DNA of 64,000 nt from Physcia stellaris (Eukaryota; Ascomycota; Lecanoromycetes; Caliciales; Physciaceae). Made by a program: the position numbers and the translations under genes. The stretch covers positions 1-64,000 of the forward strand of contig JABSSW010000035.1 in NCBI GenBank assembly GCA_018902385.1, read 5' to 3'. The notes beneath the pieces are model-generated. The model searched no databases. It worked only from the letters and a program-made list of their open reading frames with translations, and had not been told where the DNA came from. This document shows positions 34,513-46,665 of the stretch, piece by piece; position 1 is the stretch's first letter; each line of letters starts with the position of its first letter.

Positions 34513-37415
34513 CTACTTACCGAACAGATCCTTCTCCAGCAGATTCCTGCAGATCGGGTGGTAGAAGTCTCTATTCCCTTCGAACGTCTTGACCGCGAGA
34601 TCGCGATCGACCTCGGCGAGCTGTCGATATCTGTTGAGCGCCGGTTAGTATACCTCTTCCAAAGAGTGCCGTAGATTAGGGGTCTCCTACAACGGCCTAA
34701 CAAACTTCATCCGTCCAACCTTGCCCAGTAGTTCCACCGTAGGGCCATACACCTCCTCAGCCTTGGCCTTGAGCCCAATGGCGAAAAACCGGCTCGTGAG
34801 CTCGGCGTTTCCGCTTTTCAAAAGCCCGTACTGCTTGCCCATGGCGTGCACTTCCTGCTTCCCGAGCGGCTTCTGGAACTCCTGCACCGCCTCCAGGAAG
34901 ACGACCACCTGGTTAGAGCCCCATCCCGCAATGTCCGAGGAGCTGGGCTGGAAGTCCGCTCCGGGGTTGTCATTGAGGTTCTCCCACTGCGAGGCCAGAG
35001 CATAGCAGGAATCTGCCAGCGAGGTGTCGAAGTCTGGTTTCGGGGGAAAGCCGGGCGCGAAGAACCATTTGTCCCAGTCCAGGTTTTTGAGGAAGGCGTA
35101 GGCTTTGCTGTCGTTGGAGAAGAAGGAGAGGAGTGTTGATTTGAATTCGTGGGAGTCTAGAGATTTGCGGGCGAAGGTTGTGAAATACTGGGGAAAGCGT
35201 AAGCTACAATGCATGAGATGATCGAGAGTGTACTCGCGTACGTGTGGGATGAATTTATCCCATTTTTCTTTGCCGATTTGCTTTTCGAGGTGGTAGAGGA
35301 AGGTGAAGCCTTTCTCGTAGGGCACCGTTGAGAAAGCATCGTCTGGATCCTGGCCTTTGAGATCGATGACTAATTTGGTGAACTCGTGATCTTCTCCGAA
35401 TTCGCGGATGGAATCTGACAGCGCTTCTGTTTTGGAGTCAGCGTTGCCAGACTTCGGTAAGCTTCGTAAGTAAGACTTGTCCTTTAAGGAAGCTGCTCCT
35501 ACGAAGTATCGAGCACCTCCAAGACAAAACTAGCAAAGGAGGAAACGCTCTGAAAAGACCTACTCCAACCGATGATCGCGGAGAAATCGCGGTACTGTTC
35601 ACCATGTCTGAAATATAACTTAGATGTGACCAACGACAGATATTTATATGACAAAGGCATACATTGCTGCTTCAAGCTATGGATGTTTAGCCCAACGGTC
35701 GGTCTTTGGGAAGGAGAAGTAAGCTTACCCGTCGTTGAATGTACATGGTCCACCCTTCATTGAGCCAAAAATGCTCCCAGGACGCGTTGGTAACGAGGTT
35801 GCCACTCCAGCTATGCGCCAGCTCGTGGGCTATCATGTCAACGTTCTGACGGTCCTTGATGATCAAAGTCAGCCTTACGTTCGTGCCCATCGTCTGCAAC
35901 CTGAAGGAAAACGAGGTGGATTTCTAAATATCAGAACAGACAAGACAGACGAAGAAGGAGACTCGGCTATAGATCGCTCCTAAACGGGAGCATTGAAAAA
36001 GCGTTTTTGGGTCTTTCTCAGGTTTCGAGAAAACGAAACAGCGGGACGAGGTTTGAAACAACAGCTCACTCCAGTAATGAAAGTGGGTGTTGCGAATGTG
36101 TACTGAGGATTCTCCATGCCCCCATCTAATTCGCGGCGTCAGCGCTAGACATAGGATGGTGTGAGACAAACGAACAAGGGAAGCTTGGAGGGAGGACCAA
36201 GATATTGTACGTAGTCCAGGAGTATGGGCAAACAATTTTCTGGTCTCGTTAGTCTTCGCAGACAAGAACAGGGTACACTGAATAAGCAAACCTCAGCAGT
36301 TTGAATGAACCGCTCCGTGTCAGCTTCGACCTCCCACTGGCATGCCTCAAGTTCATCTGCACCCGTGGCTACCACGCTCCTCGGCCCAACAGCGGCCGTT
36401 GCAATATCGCTATTCATATCAGCCCGGCATGATGTAGATGAGTATGAAGCTTGATCACGCACCCACTAGCAACGGCAAAGAGATAACTCGGAATGGGCAC
36501 TTCCTGTCTAAATGTGTAAAGCAGAGTACCTGCTTTCCCATCTGGACCTGGCTGGTAATCCTTCGCACCCGTGAAAAGACCGCTCGCAAGTACAGGGAGA
36601 GGCGATCTAAAATTGAAGTCGAATGTTGATTTCACGTCTGGCGTGTCTTGACATGGTATCAGTGATCGAGCATGAATCGCCTGACATTGGGAGACTAGCA
36701 TTTGTCAGTCTAATCTGTGGTCACAGTCCGACCATGGCAGATCCAAACAGACACATATAAGGATGTTTCTTATTCGATGTTTGTGCTGGCGTGAGCCATT
36801 GCACAGCTGTGCATTTTTCTGTTGTCCGAATTTCAATCTACGGGGACACATTCGAATTAGGCTTTTTTCAAGCAAACACTATCACTGAACCAAGGAAAGC
36901 GAGATCCTTGTCATGAAGCTTTGGAGTTTACATCTAGCAGTCCGCGATGCTAGTGAAAGATAGAAACACATCTGTTCAACGAGTGGAAAACCCGCATCCC
37001 GAAATCAACCTACGTCAAGCTCAAGATGGTCCCTTTCGAAATCAGGCTCAAGTTTAATCCTCAATGCACTTCCATACGGCTCGACTCTCGACTCCAACCC
37101 CCATTTCGCCGGCTTCCCATTGAAAAGTACGCCACCCACGTCGAGGTAACTGGTATCAAGTAGTATATCTGGCCTCTCAGCGTTGTTGAGGCACTTCAGA
37201 TGCAAGATAACGTTTCCAGACAGGGATTTCTTTCCAAAATCTATGTCAAGGTTGGCGATAGTGTGTGTGGTAAGAAAGGAAGAGTAATTAGACTGAGTGT
37301 TAGGATCTCGCGTGGATGCCATTCCGCGTACACTGATCAGATTTGCAGGAGATACGGAAAGCCGATGAAGTATCGAGCGTGGCAAATGAGACGCAAGCAG
37401 AGAGCATCGGTACAT
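34513..37415 (-). CDS. LAP2: Leukotriene A4 hydrolase / M1 aminopeptidase
   Basis: Bifunctional zinc aminopeptidase/epoxide hydrolase of family M1. Eleven exons (37,415-37,014; 36,837-36,753; 36,694-36,463; 36,409-36,292; 36,239-36,176; 36,125-36,070; 35,854-35,729; 35,676-35,663; 35,607-35,564; 35,426-34,691; 34,630-34,513) give 664 residues, close to yeast Lap2 (671). The substrate loop YGGMENP is split by an intron. The zinc site is HELAH (329-333) with Glu 19 residues later in WLNEGW. The C-terminus ends [19 protein letters not shown], typical of the family. A 14-bp microexon supplies LEAA between QRR and HGEQYR; without it the frame breaks. The first Met gives a possible mitochondrial leader and Met32 (GMASTRDP) a cytosolic start, so dual targeting is possible. 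Confidence 0.93.
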
Positions 37416-37692
37416 GGACAGTCCGAGGGGTCAAAATAATCCACAAATGCTGAAATCTGTTCCATAAAGATCTAGGGTTGAACTTAGATGTATGATATCT
37501 AGGGTTGAGCTGACGCGACCCTCTTTTCCACTGTTCGTGACCCTTCTTACTAATTACTCTAGCTTAGGATTTTGGTATCAACGAATGATATATACATGGC
37601 ATAGAGAATGGCTTCGAATCCTAAGATATGCTCTAGGCTTGGGTCACCATACCAGGAAGGAGAGTGGTGGGCAACGACAGTTCCATCATGAA

Positions 37693-38394
37693 ATGATCGA
37701 TAATCCTAACAGAACTAGGCCCACACTTGCTGCTGACGACCAAGTCGCGATTGTAGAGCTTCTTGTCGATGCACTGAGCCCAGTGGGACGATATCGGAGC
37801 TGTCATGTAGTAGCTTCACGTGGAAAGCGAGCAAAGAGGAAGTCCAAGCAAATGAAGAGAAGAGCGGACCCAGAGGGTAACAATGGTGCAGATGAACCAC
37901 CGTCCCGATCAACTGAGGGAGTACCAGAGATATCGAAATACGTGACTATCGGCTTCAACTCGACGGTGCGTTACCTCGATGCCCTAGCACACATGTCAGC
38001 TCCAATGGTATACGAAGCTGGGGTATCCAAGAGTACCGAAACGAGACCACATGATGTTAAAGATCAAGAGTTGACCAGTGTTCTATCCCAAATGGGACCT
38101 CTTGCAGCTGTCTTCATTCCCCACTCCGATCAGGCATCGACGCTCTTTGCTCATCTGCCTGCCCTCGTTCAGATAGGAGTTTTAGGTGTTTCAGACTCAA
38201 TGAAAACTCGGCTAGTAATGCTGCCTAAGGCCGCCGAAGTGAAGCTCAGTGCTGCCTTGGGCATCCCACGGGTAGCTATCATTGGACTCATGGATGGAGC
38301 ACCCATAGTTTCCAAGCTCATAGAAATGGTTAGAGCACGAGTGCCGCTCGTCGCAGTGAAGAGACTTGAGCAAGTCGCCGTAGTGTCATGTTGA
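37693..38394 (+). CDS. POP3: RNase P/MRP protein subunit Pop3
   Basis: Subunit of the nuclear RNase P and RNase MRP ribonucleoproteins that process tRNA and rRNA precursors. Family signatures are DDQVAIVELLVDALSPVGRYR, ISKYVTIGFNSTVRYLDAL, AVFIPHSDQ, TRLVMLPKAAEVKLSAALGIPRV and IGLMDGAP. A basic, Lys/Arg-rich loop separates the N-terminal motif from the core. The start is uncertain: the frame stays open upstream to a Met at 37,492 (300 residues), but that extension resembles no part of the family, so I use the Met at 37,693 (233 residues). An unseen first exon is possible. It is transcribed divergently from the aminopeptidase gene across a short gap. Confidence 0.85.
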   Translation: MIDNPNRTRPTLAADDQVAIVELLVDALSPVGRYRSCHVVASRGKRAKRKSKQMKRRADPEGNNGADEPPSRSTEGVPEISKYVTIGFNSTVRYLDALAHMSAPMVYEAGVSKSTETRPHDVKDQELTSVLSQMGPLAAVFIPHSDQASTLFAHLPALVQIGVLGVSDSMKTRLVMLPKAAEVKLSAALGIPRVAIIGLMDGAPIVSKLIEMVRARVPLVAVKRLEQVAVVSC

Positions 38395-38602
38395 CCCGTC
38401 AACATAGAGCAAACGACCCAAAATTGAGGTAGATCGATCCAAGAGAAAGAGCTGTGCTGATGAAGCTGATGAGAAGTCTTAGCGAGGAAGCAGATAATAG
38501 ATCATGTTCCTCGTCGTATCGAAAGCCGGATTTCGACATTGTGCCAAAGGATCAACAAGGGATCAGGTCTCAAAACATAGATTCAGGGGACAAGGCATTG
38601 GC

Positions 38603-39097
38603 TCATAGTCCTCCTTGTATTGAAAATGACGACACAATGAGGACCAGGAGGTTGATCAAAGACCAAGCGAAGGGTATCCAGGTAGACATCTGGAAACTGC
38701 CTGAATTGTAGACAGCGCCGAGTCTGCGTTGAGATGGGTCAGATTCTGAGTAGCTCTGTTGCAAAGGTGTGATAGAACAGCATTGAGCCACAACTTACAT
38801 TAAACCTACAACTGTTCCCGCCAACACAGCTTCGATGCCTGCTGAAACCATATATACCAACGGTACAATCCACATGATCTTCCAATTTTGCCGTTGTACA
38901 ATTATTGCGTACCCGCTCGCTGCAACGTGACTGAGCTCGAATATAATGATTGTCCAGAAGAGGGTGAACCGCCATATGTCGCTCAGGTGGTACAGATATT
39001 GAGGCTGATCAGCTCTTCCGTTGACGAACCAATACAGGCCGGGAAAAGGGGGTGTGCTGTAGCCAGCGGGCAGCGGCTGGGACGTGTTCCCAACCAT
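38603..39097 (-). CDS. TMEM170-like integral membrane protein
   Basis: Two exons (39,097-38,799 and 38,723-38,603) give 139 residues. A Pro-rich N-terminus is followed by four hydrophobic segments: FTLFWTIIIFELSHVAASGYAII in part, WIVPLVYMVSAGIEAVLAGTV, the AVYNSGSFQMSTWIPF turn, and LINLLVLIVSSFSIQGGL. The pattern matches fungal members of the TMEM170 family, small ER/nuclear-envelope proteins linked in animals to ER sheet shape. Function in fungi is not established. It is convergent with POP3 and divergent from PEX8, with which it shares a 320-bp promoter interval. Confidence 0.72.
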
Positions 39098-39417
39098 GTT
39101 GCTGGAACCGTGTGAGCCGATTTGTGCACGATCACTATAGGCGTTGTAGGCATCATCGCCTGGTCGGTCTCATTCAGGGTCTGATATGTAAATGAGTGAA
39201 GATATGGGAGACCGTAAGTAAACGGTCTGCAAGCAGATCGACGGCTTGGCGTTGTACCAAGCCTCGGCAAGTCCCAGTCACTGATAACTCCATTTAAATA
39301 AACACTCGAGTCATCCGCCTTCGGTTTTAATGTCGCAAATGTTGGCTCACTGAATAAACTACATAGAACAGCCATGCCTATACTTTAGGCCCAAATTCAA
39401 CGCATGTACTGGGCTCC
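39098..39417. promoter_or_regulatory. Divergent interval, TMEM170-like / PEX8
   Basis: The 320-bp gap between divergent start codons must carry both promoters. No specific motif was identified. A minus-strand open frame covers it (39,375-38,983) but shows no family resemblance and overlaps the real TMEM170-like exon in another frame. Confidence 0.5.
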
Positions 39418-41616
39418 ATGGCGACTGACAGATCGCTGACAACTCTATTGCGCGCCTTGCAAAGCCCTTCTATCGAGCAGGATACTCCCAGGTAAATGCT
39501 TTCCCTACCTTGATCACCTAGCATGAGCTTAATACTTCTAGGTTGTTAGGCTCAGCAACTACTTTGCTCACTCTATTGACCAACCCTCTCAATGTCACTC
39601 TACTTAGCTCCCAGCTATTGTCTGCTCCAGCCGTTTGGCATAGGCCCGATGGACTTAGAACTCCAATCAGCGTCTTAAGCATCTTCAACTCTGCTACCAT
39701 CCGATATGGTAGTCAAGGTTCGCCACAAGTCTCAAGTCACTTGGGTGTAGGTCGCAAGCTTACCAATGACGAATGGATCACCGCTGTTGTCAAGGGAGCT
39801 GATGACCGAACTCCGAGATGGCGACACCTACTTCTCCTGGGCGGGCTTCTCCTGGGAATTTCACGAGAAGATATAGAGCAGACAAATCAGTCCATGACAC
39901 GTGCAATTGAAGGGGCTATTGTCAAAGCAGTAAACATTGCGCTCAGTGAAGGCGGAAATGATGATGCATTGGCTATGAAAACGATCATAGTAGTGCTAAG
40001 TCATGTTTTTGACCTCCTTGAAAACAATTGCAAAGCCGATCTTAATCATGACCTTCTTCTCCCCAAGCTTTACCATTCACCTTTCTTTGACAAGGAGGGT
40101 CTTCACTCTGGCTATTTCCTCAGTACCATGGACGCCGATGTGATCGAGTCAGCAGCTACGAAATTCGACTGGTCGATAAACTCTTCAACTTATGTCAGAA
40201 TACAGAGGATGTCGTCTGGGCCATTAGTAGCTTCTCTAGGCTCCATTTCTCGTCTTATAGCTTTCTCCGCTGAGAAGGTTCGAAAAGTAGATCTCCTCGC
40301 CGTCATGATTGAAGATCTCGGCGCTTTTGCACGTTGTCTATGTGTTCAATGGCGGCAAAACAAAATGTCAGAAATCGACATTACAGAAGAGTCAACCTAC
40401 TTGACAGATGAAACTTTGCGAAAATCTCTACCGCTGCTGTGGCGTGTCCTGAAGTCAAGCATGTTTGCAGTCATCATCGTCTTGAGGTCTGTTCTGGGTC
40501 GCGTGCTTGGCGACTCGAGGGTTCCAATGGACATGCGTAAGTTGTAAGGACAATGATTAGTATGAGTTCTGTTACTAATGAGTCTAGCTAGACCCCTTCA
40601 TGGCCATTCAAACTTTACACATCCTGAAGAATCTTTATTTTATCTCTTCTCGAATGGGTAGCAACATGTTCTCTCAGTATAACTTTGTGTACTTAACCGC
40701 CATCGATGTCCTTTCAGGATATCCTATACAGGCCGAGGCCTTCCTGCGAGACATTCAGCCCGTTGAGATTGGTCGTATCCCACAGCACCCGCTTGATAGG
40801 TGCCACGATCTCTATTTTCTTAACACTTCAGAGCACTTTCCTCTCATACTCAGCATGCAAACCAATGAGGACCTGCTGGTCAAGGCGGCCACGCCATATC
40901 TCGGACTGGGCGGTGATCCGAGGCTTGTAGAGGCATTCGAAGCTGCCCACAGTGTAATGCTAGCAGTCTTCGCAGCTCCGAAGAATACAGACCTCACGAT
41001 TAGGCATCTTCGTCCCTACTTCGACGCTCTGTTCCAGGTCCGTATTTCCCATGTCTGACTTGATTTCCACTAAAAACCACTTGTCTAGGTGTTTCCCCGA
41101 AGTCTCTCTGCTAGACAGTTCCGGATGGCTGTCAAAACTCTCGTGGGTATCACCACCCCACCCTCTCCGATCTCCGATTTACAACCGTTGTTGCCCTCCA
41201 CATTACTGGAACTGGTCCATTCTCGCTTACAAGGTGCCTCTCCGGAGCCTTTAAGGCAATTAGTCTTGCCAAGTGTTGCTGCTCCAGATTTAGGAGAGCA
41301 ACCGGCGTTGTCGGAACAATCCGTTCTCGTACTGACGCTGATCGATGCTCTTCCTTACCTACCAATTTTTGACCTGGAAGATTGGCTGCCTGTTATTGCC
41401 CGATCGCTACATATAATACGAGATGAGCTTATGCTACAGGTATGCAGACAACGGTTTTGGGAGGTCTTGAGTTCTGGTGAAATGGATGTTGATAGAGCAG
41501 AAGTGTGCGTAGCCTGGTGGAGCACGGCAGGTGGGAGGGAATTGGTTCTCTTCGGGAATGATCAGGAATCAGCCCCCTTTATGAGCGGTGCTCTAAATGA
41601 ACCCAGCAAGCTATGA
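39418..41616 (+). CDS. PEX8: Peroxisome biogenesis protein Pex8
   Basis: Intraperoxisomal peripheral membrane peroxin that bridges the docking and RING subcomplexes of the matrix-protein import machinery. Four exons (39,418-39,491; 39,542-40,536; 40,592-41,037; 41,089-41,616) give 680 residues, the usual size for filamentous-fungal Pex8. The C-terminus is EPSKL, a canonical PTS1 import signal and a Pex8 hallmark. The conserved central block runs HILKNLYFISSRMG, FSQYNFVYLTAIDVL, QAEAFLRDI, GRIPQHPLDRC. The sequence is otherwise helical and repeat-like. All junctions keep frame. Confidence 0.88.
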
Positions 41617-42616
41617 ATACCACTCTGGTCTGCAGTATTGACTGTACAATTATGCAGGCGCCACGTTCAGGCCTCCCTCTTACCTACCGAATTATAACTG
41701 GAATCAAGCCTTGAATCTACCGAGGATCGGTAGTAAGAGAAAGGTAGTCTTGGATATTGTCATCCCCAGGGAAGCTGCTGGGCAATCCGGGACAAGGACT
41801 TCTTACCCGCGACCGTGCTGACACGTTCAAATGACGTGGTAGACCCTCTACCTTCTACAACATTGGTATAGGTATCGGAGAGAGGTCGGGCAACTCTGCC
41901 TGCTTCCTCGGAAACAGTGTTCTTCCAGGGTCAAGGATTTGGGTTTCCGCTGTGTTCAGGCAACATACGGGATACAAATGCTGAACACGCCAATACATTT
42001 TCGCAGCATCGGAGCTCGATAGTTTGGATGATTTGACGACGAAATGCCCGTCATATATTATCAATTTCCTTGAGGGTATTATCGACACAACCCAAAGACA
42101 CCGAAGGATTGTCGAGCAGTTCCTGATCGGATTGACATTTCTCGAACATGTCTGTCATCAGCAACAATGCCGTGCGCGGAAGAGCTCGATATCTAAAAAC
42201 AAGACAATGCTGGTATATCAGCAGGCAATAGGCTAAGCCGAAGTCGTGCAACTCGCTGGGGCTTTGCTGTCTTCAGTAAATATTCCAGGAGAAGTATTAG
42301 TCCGACCTGTCCTTCTATAAAACAATGGGAAAGCGATAGACGTTTGGAGAGGTGGTCAAGAATCGTTTCGATCTAGGTGAATGGGCACTACTCGGACGGG
42401 TACATCACGCCGGCGGAAGTTGTCATGCCTTGAATGGTATAGGTCTGCGCATGGAGCTTTGCGGAGACGTGGTGAACTCTTGATACTACAGCTATAGGAC
42501 CAAAATATGATACAATGATCCCTGGGTATCTCCCGTGCATCCTGACCGTTAACTCCGCAGTAAATGCCTGATATTCTCGCGCTGCTATGCCGAGTTTTTT
42601 GAGCCGAGTTTTTGTC
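41617..42616. other. Convergent intergenic region of 1 kb
   Basis: Lies between the 3' ends of PEX8 and STE14. Short frames on both strands have no domain. No repeat or RNA gene was recognised. Confidence 0.5.
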
Positions 42617-43551
42617 CTATCGAATCAATGGCAGACCGCTTCCCGTCTTCTTGCGATACTCAACATAGTCTTCACCGAAGAACTTCACTAACAGTATCTC
42701 CTCCTCTGTAGTATTCACAGTGAGTATGCGGAGAGGCAAAGCTTGGAAGAAACCGTACCTCGTATCCGGTGCCTGAAGAACCTCCACAGCACAATGGCAT
42801 ACCCCAGTAGGCAGACCGCATTGCCAAGCACGACTTGGGTACCCAATCCCCACCAGAAAAAGCCGAAGTAACTCGGATGTCGCAGCCAAGCGTAAATACC
42901 ATCTGTCACGAGAACGTGTCCGTGCCTTTTCTTCATCTGCACCGTGTGGTTGAAGTTGCTCCCTGCTTTTGCCATTGCGGTTGTGCGCGTGATCTGGCCA
43001 AGGAGCAGCATTGCGAATCCCAGCGTCAGCCAGATCTGGTGAAAGGGCAGGCCCGGCTTGGTCTCCGTGCTGCGGAAAGGTTCGGGAGCAGAGCTTAGCA
43101 ATCTTTCCTCGAGTTTGAGGTGGAGTGGTGAAAAGATGGTGTAGCGTGCAAAACACTCAAGGAAAGCGAGGCTATGAGCGATGTTGTAAGCTCGTCCATT
43201 CTGGCTGAGAAGAAATGCCGATATCGTGGCAACGGTGGGGTTGTACAAAGCCGTTACTTGGTATTCGAGAAAATGGAATAAGGAAAGAGCTGATAGGAAA
43301 AACGGGAGGCGCCAAAGTGGATTGCCATTGAAGGCTAGAAACAGGGTAAGGAAAATGGACAAGCCGAGGGTCAGGCCCAACAGAAAAGCGCGAATAGAAA
43401 TAGCGGCAAAGTCGGAATGTGGAGAGTACGGTGTATGTGGTGTTGATGGGGTGGAATTGGGATCTGACACATGGCCGTTGGCGTGGTCTGTAGATATGGA
43501 GAAGGGATCACGGCGGATCGGAGGACTGTAGGCGGTTGCTGTTGAGGCCAT
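42617..43551 (-). CDS. STE14: Protein-S-isoprenylcysteine O-methyltransferase
   Basis: ER membrane enzyme that methylates the C-terminal prenylcysteine of CaaX proteins such as Ras and a-type mating pheromone. Two exons (43,551-42,759 and 42,705-42,617) give 293 residues. A disordered Ser/Pro N-terminus is followed by several membrane helices. The ICMT signature is clear: HVLVTDGIYAWLRHPSYFGFFWW, followed by EEEILLVKFFGEDYVEYRKK and a C-terminal SGLPLIR. Reading through the intron would lose the essential C-terminal motif, so the splice is well supported. Confidence 0.95.
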
Positions 43552-43816
43552 GGTTTAGTCTTTCAGCGAAGACTGACCCGTCATACAAATGTATCATGCA
43601 AGCTGCAGACTTGAATCTCCGGGAAGAAAGGAGCCAATGACGTCCTACCTGCGATATTTGGATGCGGCTAGATGCCGCTTAGCATTGTTCCTGCGGCTAG
43701 GCTAGCCCTTGAGACACAGTCATCTAATCTAATCTAATCTGATTTGATCGTGCTAACTCTTAAGTGACCTCCATCTAAAGTACTATTTCATCTTTCGTAC
43801 AATAGATTCTCAAACC

Positions 43817-44636
43817 ATGGCTCAGTTGACAGAGAAGGAGAAGATGCTCAAGGGAGAGCTGTATTATGCTTTCTCTCCGGAGCTGATCCGAGAGCGCAAT
43901 TATTGTGCTCGCGTCTGCAATCGATTGAACAACGAACCTGAGTTGACCAGAAGGTTAATGGTAAAGCATTGGCGAAAGTGAGATAGCTATTCAACATTGC
44001 AAGACATCTCTTTATGCTGATCGCTAACTTGTAAGTCTACAACTCGATGACACTCCGATGCCTCCAGAGCTGCCAGACCAGGAAGCAGATGATGCTCAGT
44101 TCCCAGACGAGCCATGGATAACGCCGCCCGTTCGTATGGATTACGGCTATAACGTCAAATGCGGAAAGAATGTATACTTTAATTTTGGGTGCACCTTCAT
44201 CGACGGCCGCTTGATCACATTTGGATCTCGCACGCTGGTTGGCCCTAATGTTTCTTTCTACACTGGCTCCCATCCAACGGATCCGGTCATCAGGAACGGA
44301 ACGAACGGTCCAGAATTCGGCAAGGAAATCCATATTGGAGAAGACTGTTGGATTGGAGGCAACGTTATCATTCTCCCCGGCGTGACCGTAGGAGATGGTG
44401 CCATTCTCGGCGCTGGTAGTGTAGTGACCAAAGTAGGCTATATTTCCACCTTTATTTGATCTATTCTTTTTCTTATGCCACGAATCCAGAACGTGCCGTC
44501 CTTCCACATGGTAGCTGGAAACCCAGCAAGGATTATCAAGGAGCTGCCGAGGAGCAGTAATCCAGATTTGAAAACCGGTGCAGAAGTGCCTATGGCTGAT
44601 ATGGCAGAGAAGCTGGAAGACGGTTCCAGATTCTGA
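43817..44636 (+). CDS. Maltose/galactoside-type sugar O-acetyltransferase
   Basis: Acetyl-CoA-dependent transferase of the left-handed beta-helix (hexapeptide) class, related to bacterial Maa/LacA/NodL. Three exons (43,817-43,977; 44,036-44,432; 44,490-44,636) give 234 residues. The N-terminal MALTOSE_ACT-like domain starts EKEKMLKGELYYAFSPEL. The core has MDYGYNVKCGKNVYFNFGC, the catalytic-His region FYTGSHPTDP, and hexapeptide repeats IGEDCWIGGNVIILPGVTVG and ILGAGSVVTK. It ends MVAGNPARIIKEL, typical of the family. Physiological substrate is unknown. Fungal homologues are widespread and an old bacterial origin is often suspected, but nothing here proves transfer. Confidence 0.92.
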
Positions 44637-44828
44637 ATCACTCATTGCACTCGTTGCACTCATTGCATTTATTGTTCATTGTCAACATGACGCATACAGA
44701 TTTAACCGCATGACTCTCATGTACCGGGTGGCCGAGCTATTTAAGGCGCTGCAATTTCCTAGATTACAAGTAGCTCCATTACAGCTACGACTGAAAAACG
44801 ATATACTCTTACCGTACAGCTTAACGCA

Positions 44829-45906
44829 ATGCCAGAAAGACTTTCCAGACGCGAAAAACATCGCTTGTACGAAGAAACAGAATGGAGACCCAAGGAGCAT
44901 CAAGGAACCCCATACCCCTGTGCCCAGCGTGTCTTGGATGGCTACCTTAAACTCACAAAGCCAAACAATAACAGACCATCACGTTTGTACGTATCGCCTT
45001 CTGACTATTATCTCTGTGAGATACTTCAATATTTATCGAGCTTCTAATCCCTCATATTCCTCCCAGAAGCCAAAAGTAAGAATGCTAATCATATCGTTTT
45101 CATAAGGATGATGACCACACATCGGTTAGTACGACACAATCGGCTCGACAGGGAGCCTTCATCAGAGGAAGCGGACGCCATAAAGCGCTTGAAAAAGGGC
45201 TTGAAAATAAAGAACTGGGGTCCCGATCTAATAATCAAAGCTTTCCATGACTTGGACACTGTATTTTTCCGAGGGGTCTTGGTCGGCAATTGCCTAGTGA
45301 GATGGAGGGACCCTGAAGGCTGTCGGAGTGTAAGTGCAAAGAACAGATGCACATGGTTTGGCCTCACTTCCCGGGCTGGACCACGAGCGGAGAAGCAGGT
45401 CGCGATAACATTAAGTGCGGAACATATTTTCCTCAAATGCGAGTATCCCTATGATCAAATGTGGAAAAGTATGATTGTAAGTTGATCTATCTCTAGCTTG
45501 ATACTCCGTCCGCATTTCTATTGATGTTACTTCTATTTCACGATATTCGCTGACCTCTGCTTTACAGCATGAAATGGTGGTGAGTAGCCTGAATCTAGTT
45601 ACGCTCATAGTCGTAAACTCACTGGTGAACTAAACGTGTCTCAAGCACGCATACTACCGCATCTTGACTGACAAGCATGATACACCTCATGATGAATGGG
45701 TTGGAAACAAACCAGGGCATGGGGCTCACTTCGGAACAGCTATTTCCACTATTCACAAACGATCAAGGCAGCTCATAGGCTTGAGTGCAATGAAGCACCC
45801 CAGCCAAGAGTCGTACATATTCGACAAAGTGCCTGAAGAGGAGCTTAGGAGGTTCGAGAATTCCCTCATTCAAAAACGACGCGCTAGAGAGCGCAGGAGA
45901 TATTGA
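44829..45906 (+). CDS. SprT-like domain metalloprotease
   Basis: Predicted zinc protease of the SprT/Spartan fold. Five exons (44,829-44,986; 45,067-45,075; 45,107-45,476; 45,568-45,579; 45,646-45,906) give 269 residues. The core reads NWGPDLIIKAFHDLDTVFF, a beta-strand region, ITLSAEHIFLKC, then the active-site helix HEMVHAYY (HExxH at 180-184) and GHGAHFGTAISTI, matching the third-ligand region of fungal SprT-like proteins. It lacks the zinc-ribbon and PCNA/VCP-binding tails of Spartan, so a DNA-protein-crosslink role is only a possibility. Two exons are tiny (9 and 12 bp), the second coding exactly HEMV. Both are inferred from frame and splice sites alone. A decayed paralogue lies at 49.1-49.7 kb. 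Confidence 0.78.
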
Positions 45907-46665
45907 GATACATGTTATCATGATAGCGAACAATCCAGCCGCGGAGCTAGATGCTGGTGATAGCCACGAGTATGCAATGTAGCACGGCTGCAGGAGTTTT
46001 ACATAAGCTCTGCATAACTAAGACGTATGCAATGGTCTCAACTAACAAGTGCTCCATTACATCTCCACGCGCATTGTGAGGTTTCTGGCGCTCTCAGTTA
46101 ATCTCCCTACGAAAGTCTCTAGGTTCGTTCATGGTGACAAAGCACGAATTGGTCTCCTTTACGTCGTGGGACTGGTATGCGGAATGGGCATGGAGCTCGT
46201 TTAAAGACCCTGTGATGGTAAGGTACTCGCCACCCACGGCAGGGAGAGGCCCAAAGTAGAGAAAGCCTTCACTTACGTGAAGCTGGACGCGGTCCTTCCT
46301 GTGTTGCTGGCCAGGCCTTGCGAAACTGATAGCCTGAAATGAGAAGGGGCCCCGGCTGGCGAAAGCCTGAGGGCAAGACTAGGAGCGACTGATTGTGAAA
46401 AGAGCATGATGCAAAGGAAGCCACGGAAATGCATAACGAACGACTACCATGAGTTAGCGAGGAAAGGAGGTGGTTCTTGCCCATATGAAGCAACTGGAAA
46501 AAACCGGTTCGTCCTCACACAGATTGATTTCTACGTGTAATAAACCTACATTTCGATAGGTCAGCAGACCCTGCGACCTAGGTACTCTCCCTTCCAATCA
46601 ACAGATATGGGCTGACACTGACAGATGGCGATTCAGAGTCTAGGTAGGGGCCCACTGCTCCCCGG
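45907..46665. other. Intergenic region without recognised gene
   Basis: Convergent gap between the SprT-like and propeller genes. No domain-bearing frame, repeat or RNA was seen. Confidence 0.5.

Noticed and set aside
38983-39375. Minus-strand 130-residue frame overlapping the TMEM170-like gene
   Set aside because: It overlaps the conserved membrane-protein exon in a different frame and has no family resemblance.
42835-43531. Plus-strand frames opposite STE14
   Set aside because: They are antisense shadows of a strongly conserved methyltransferase.
43716-43745. Short TCTAA tandem repeat
   Set aside because: Only about three to four copies; ordinary microsatellite noise.
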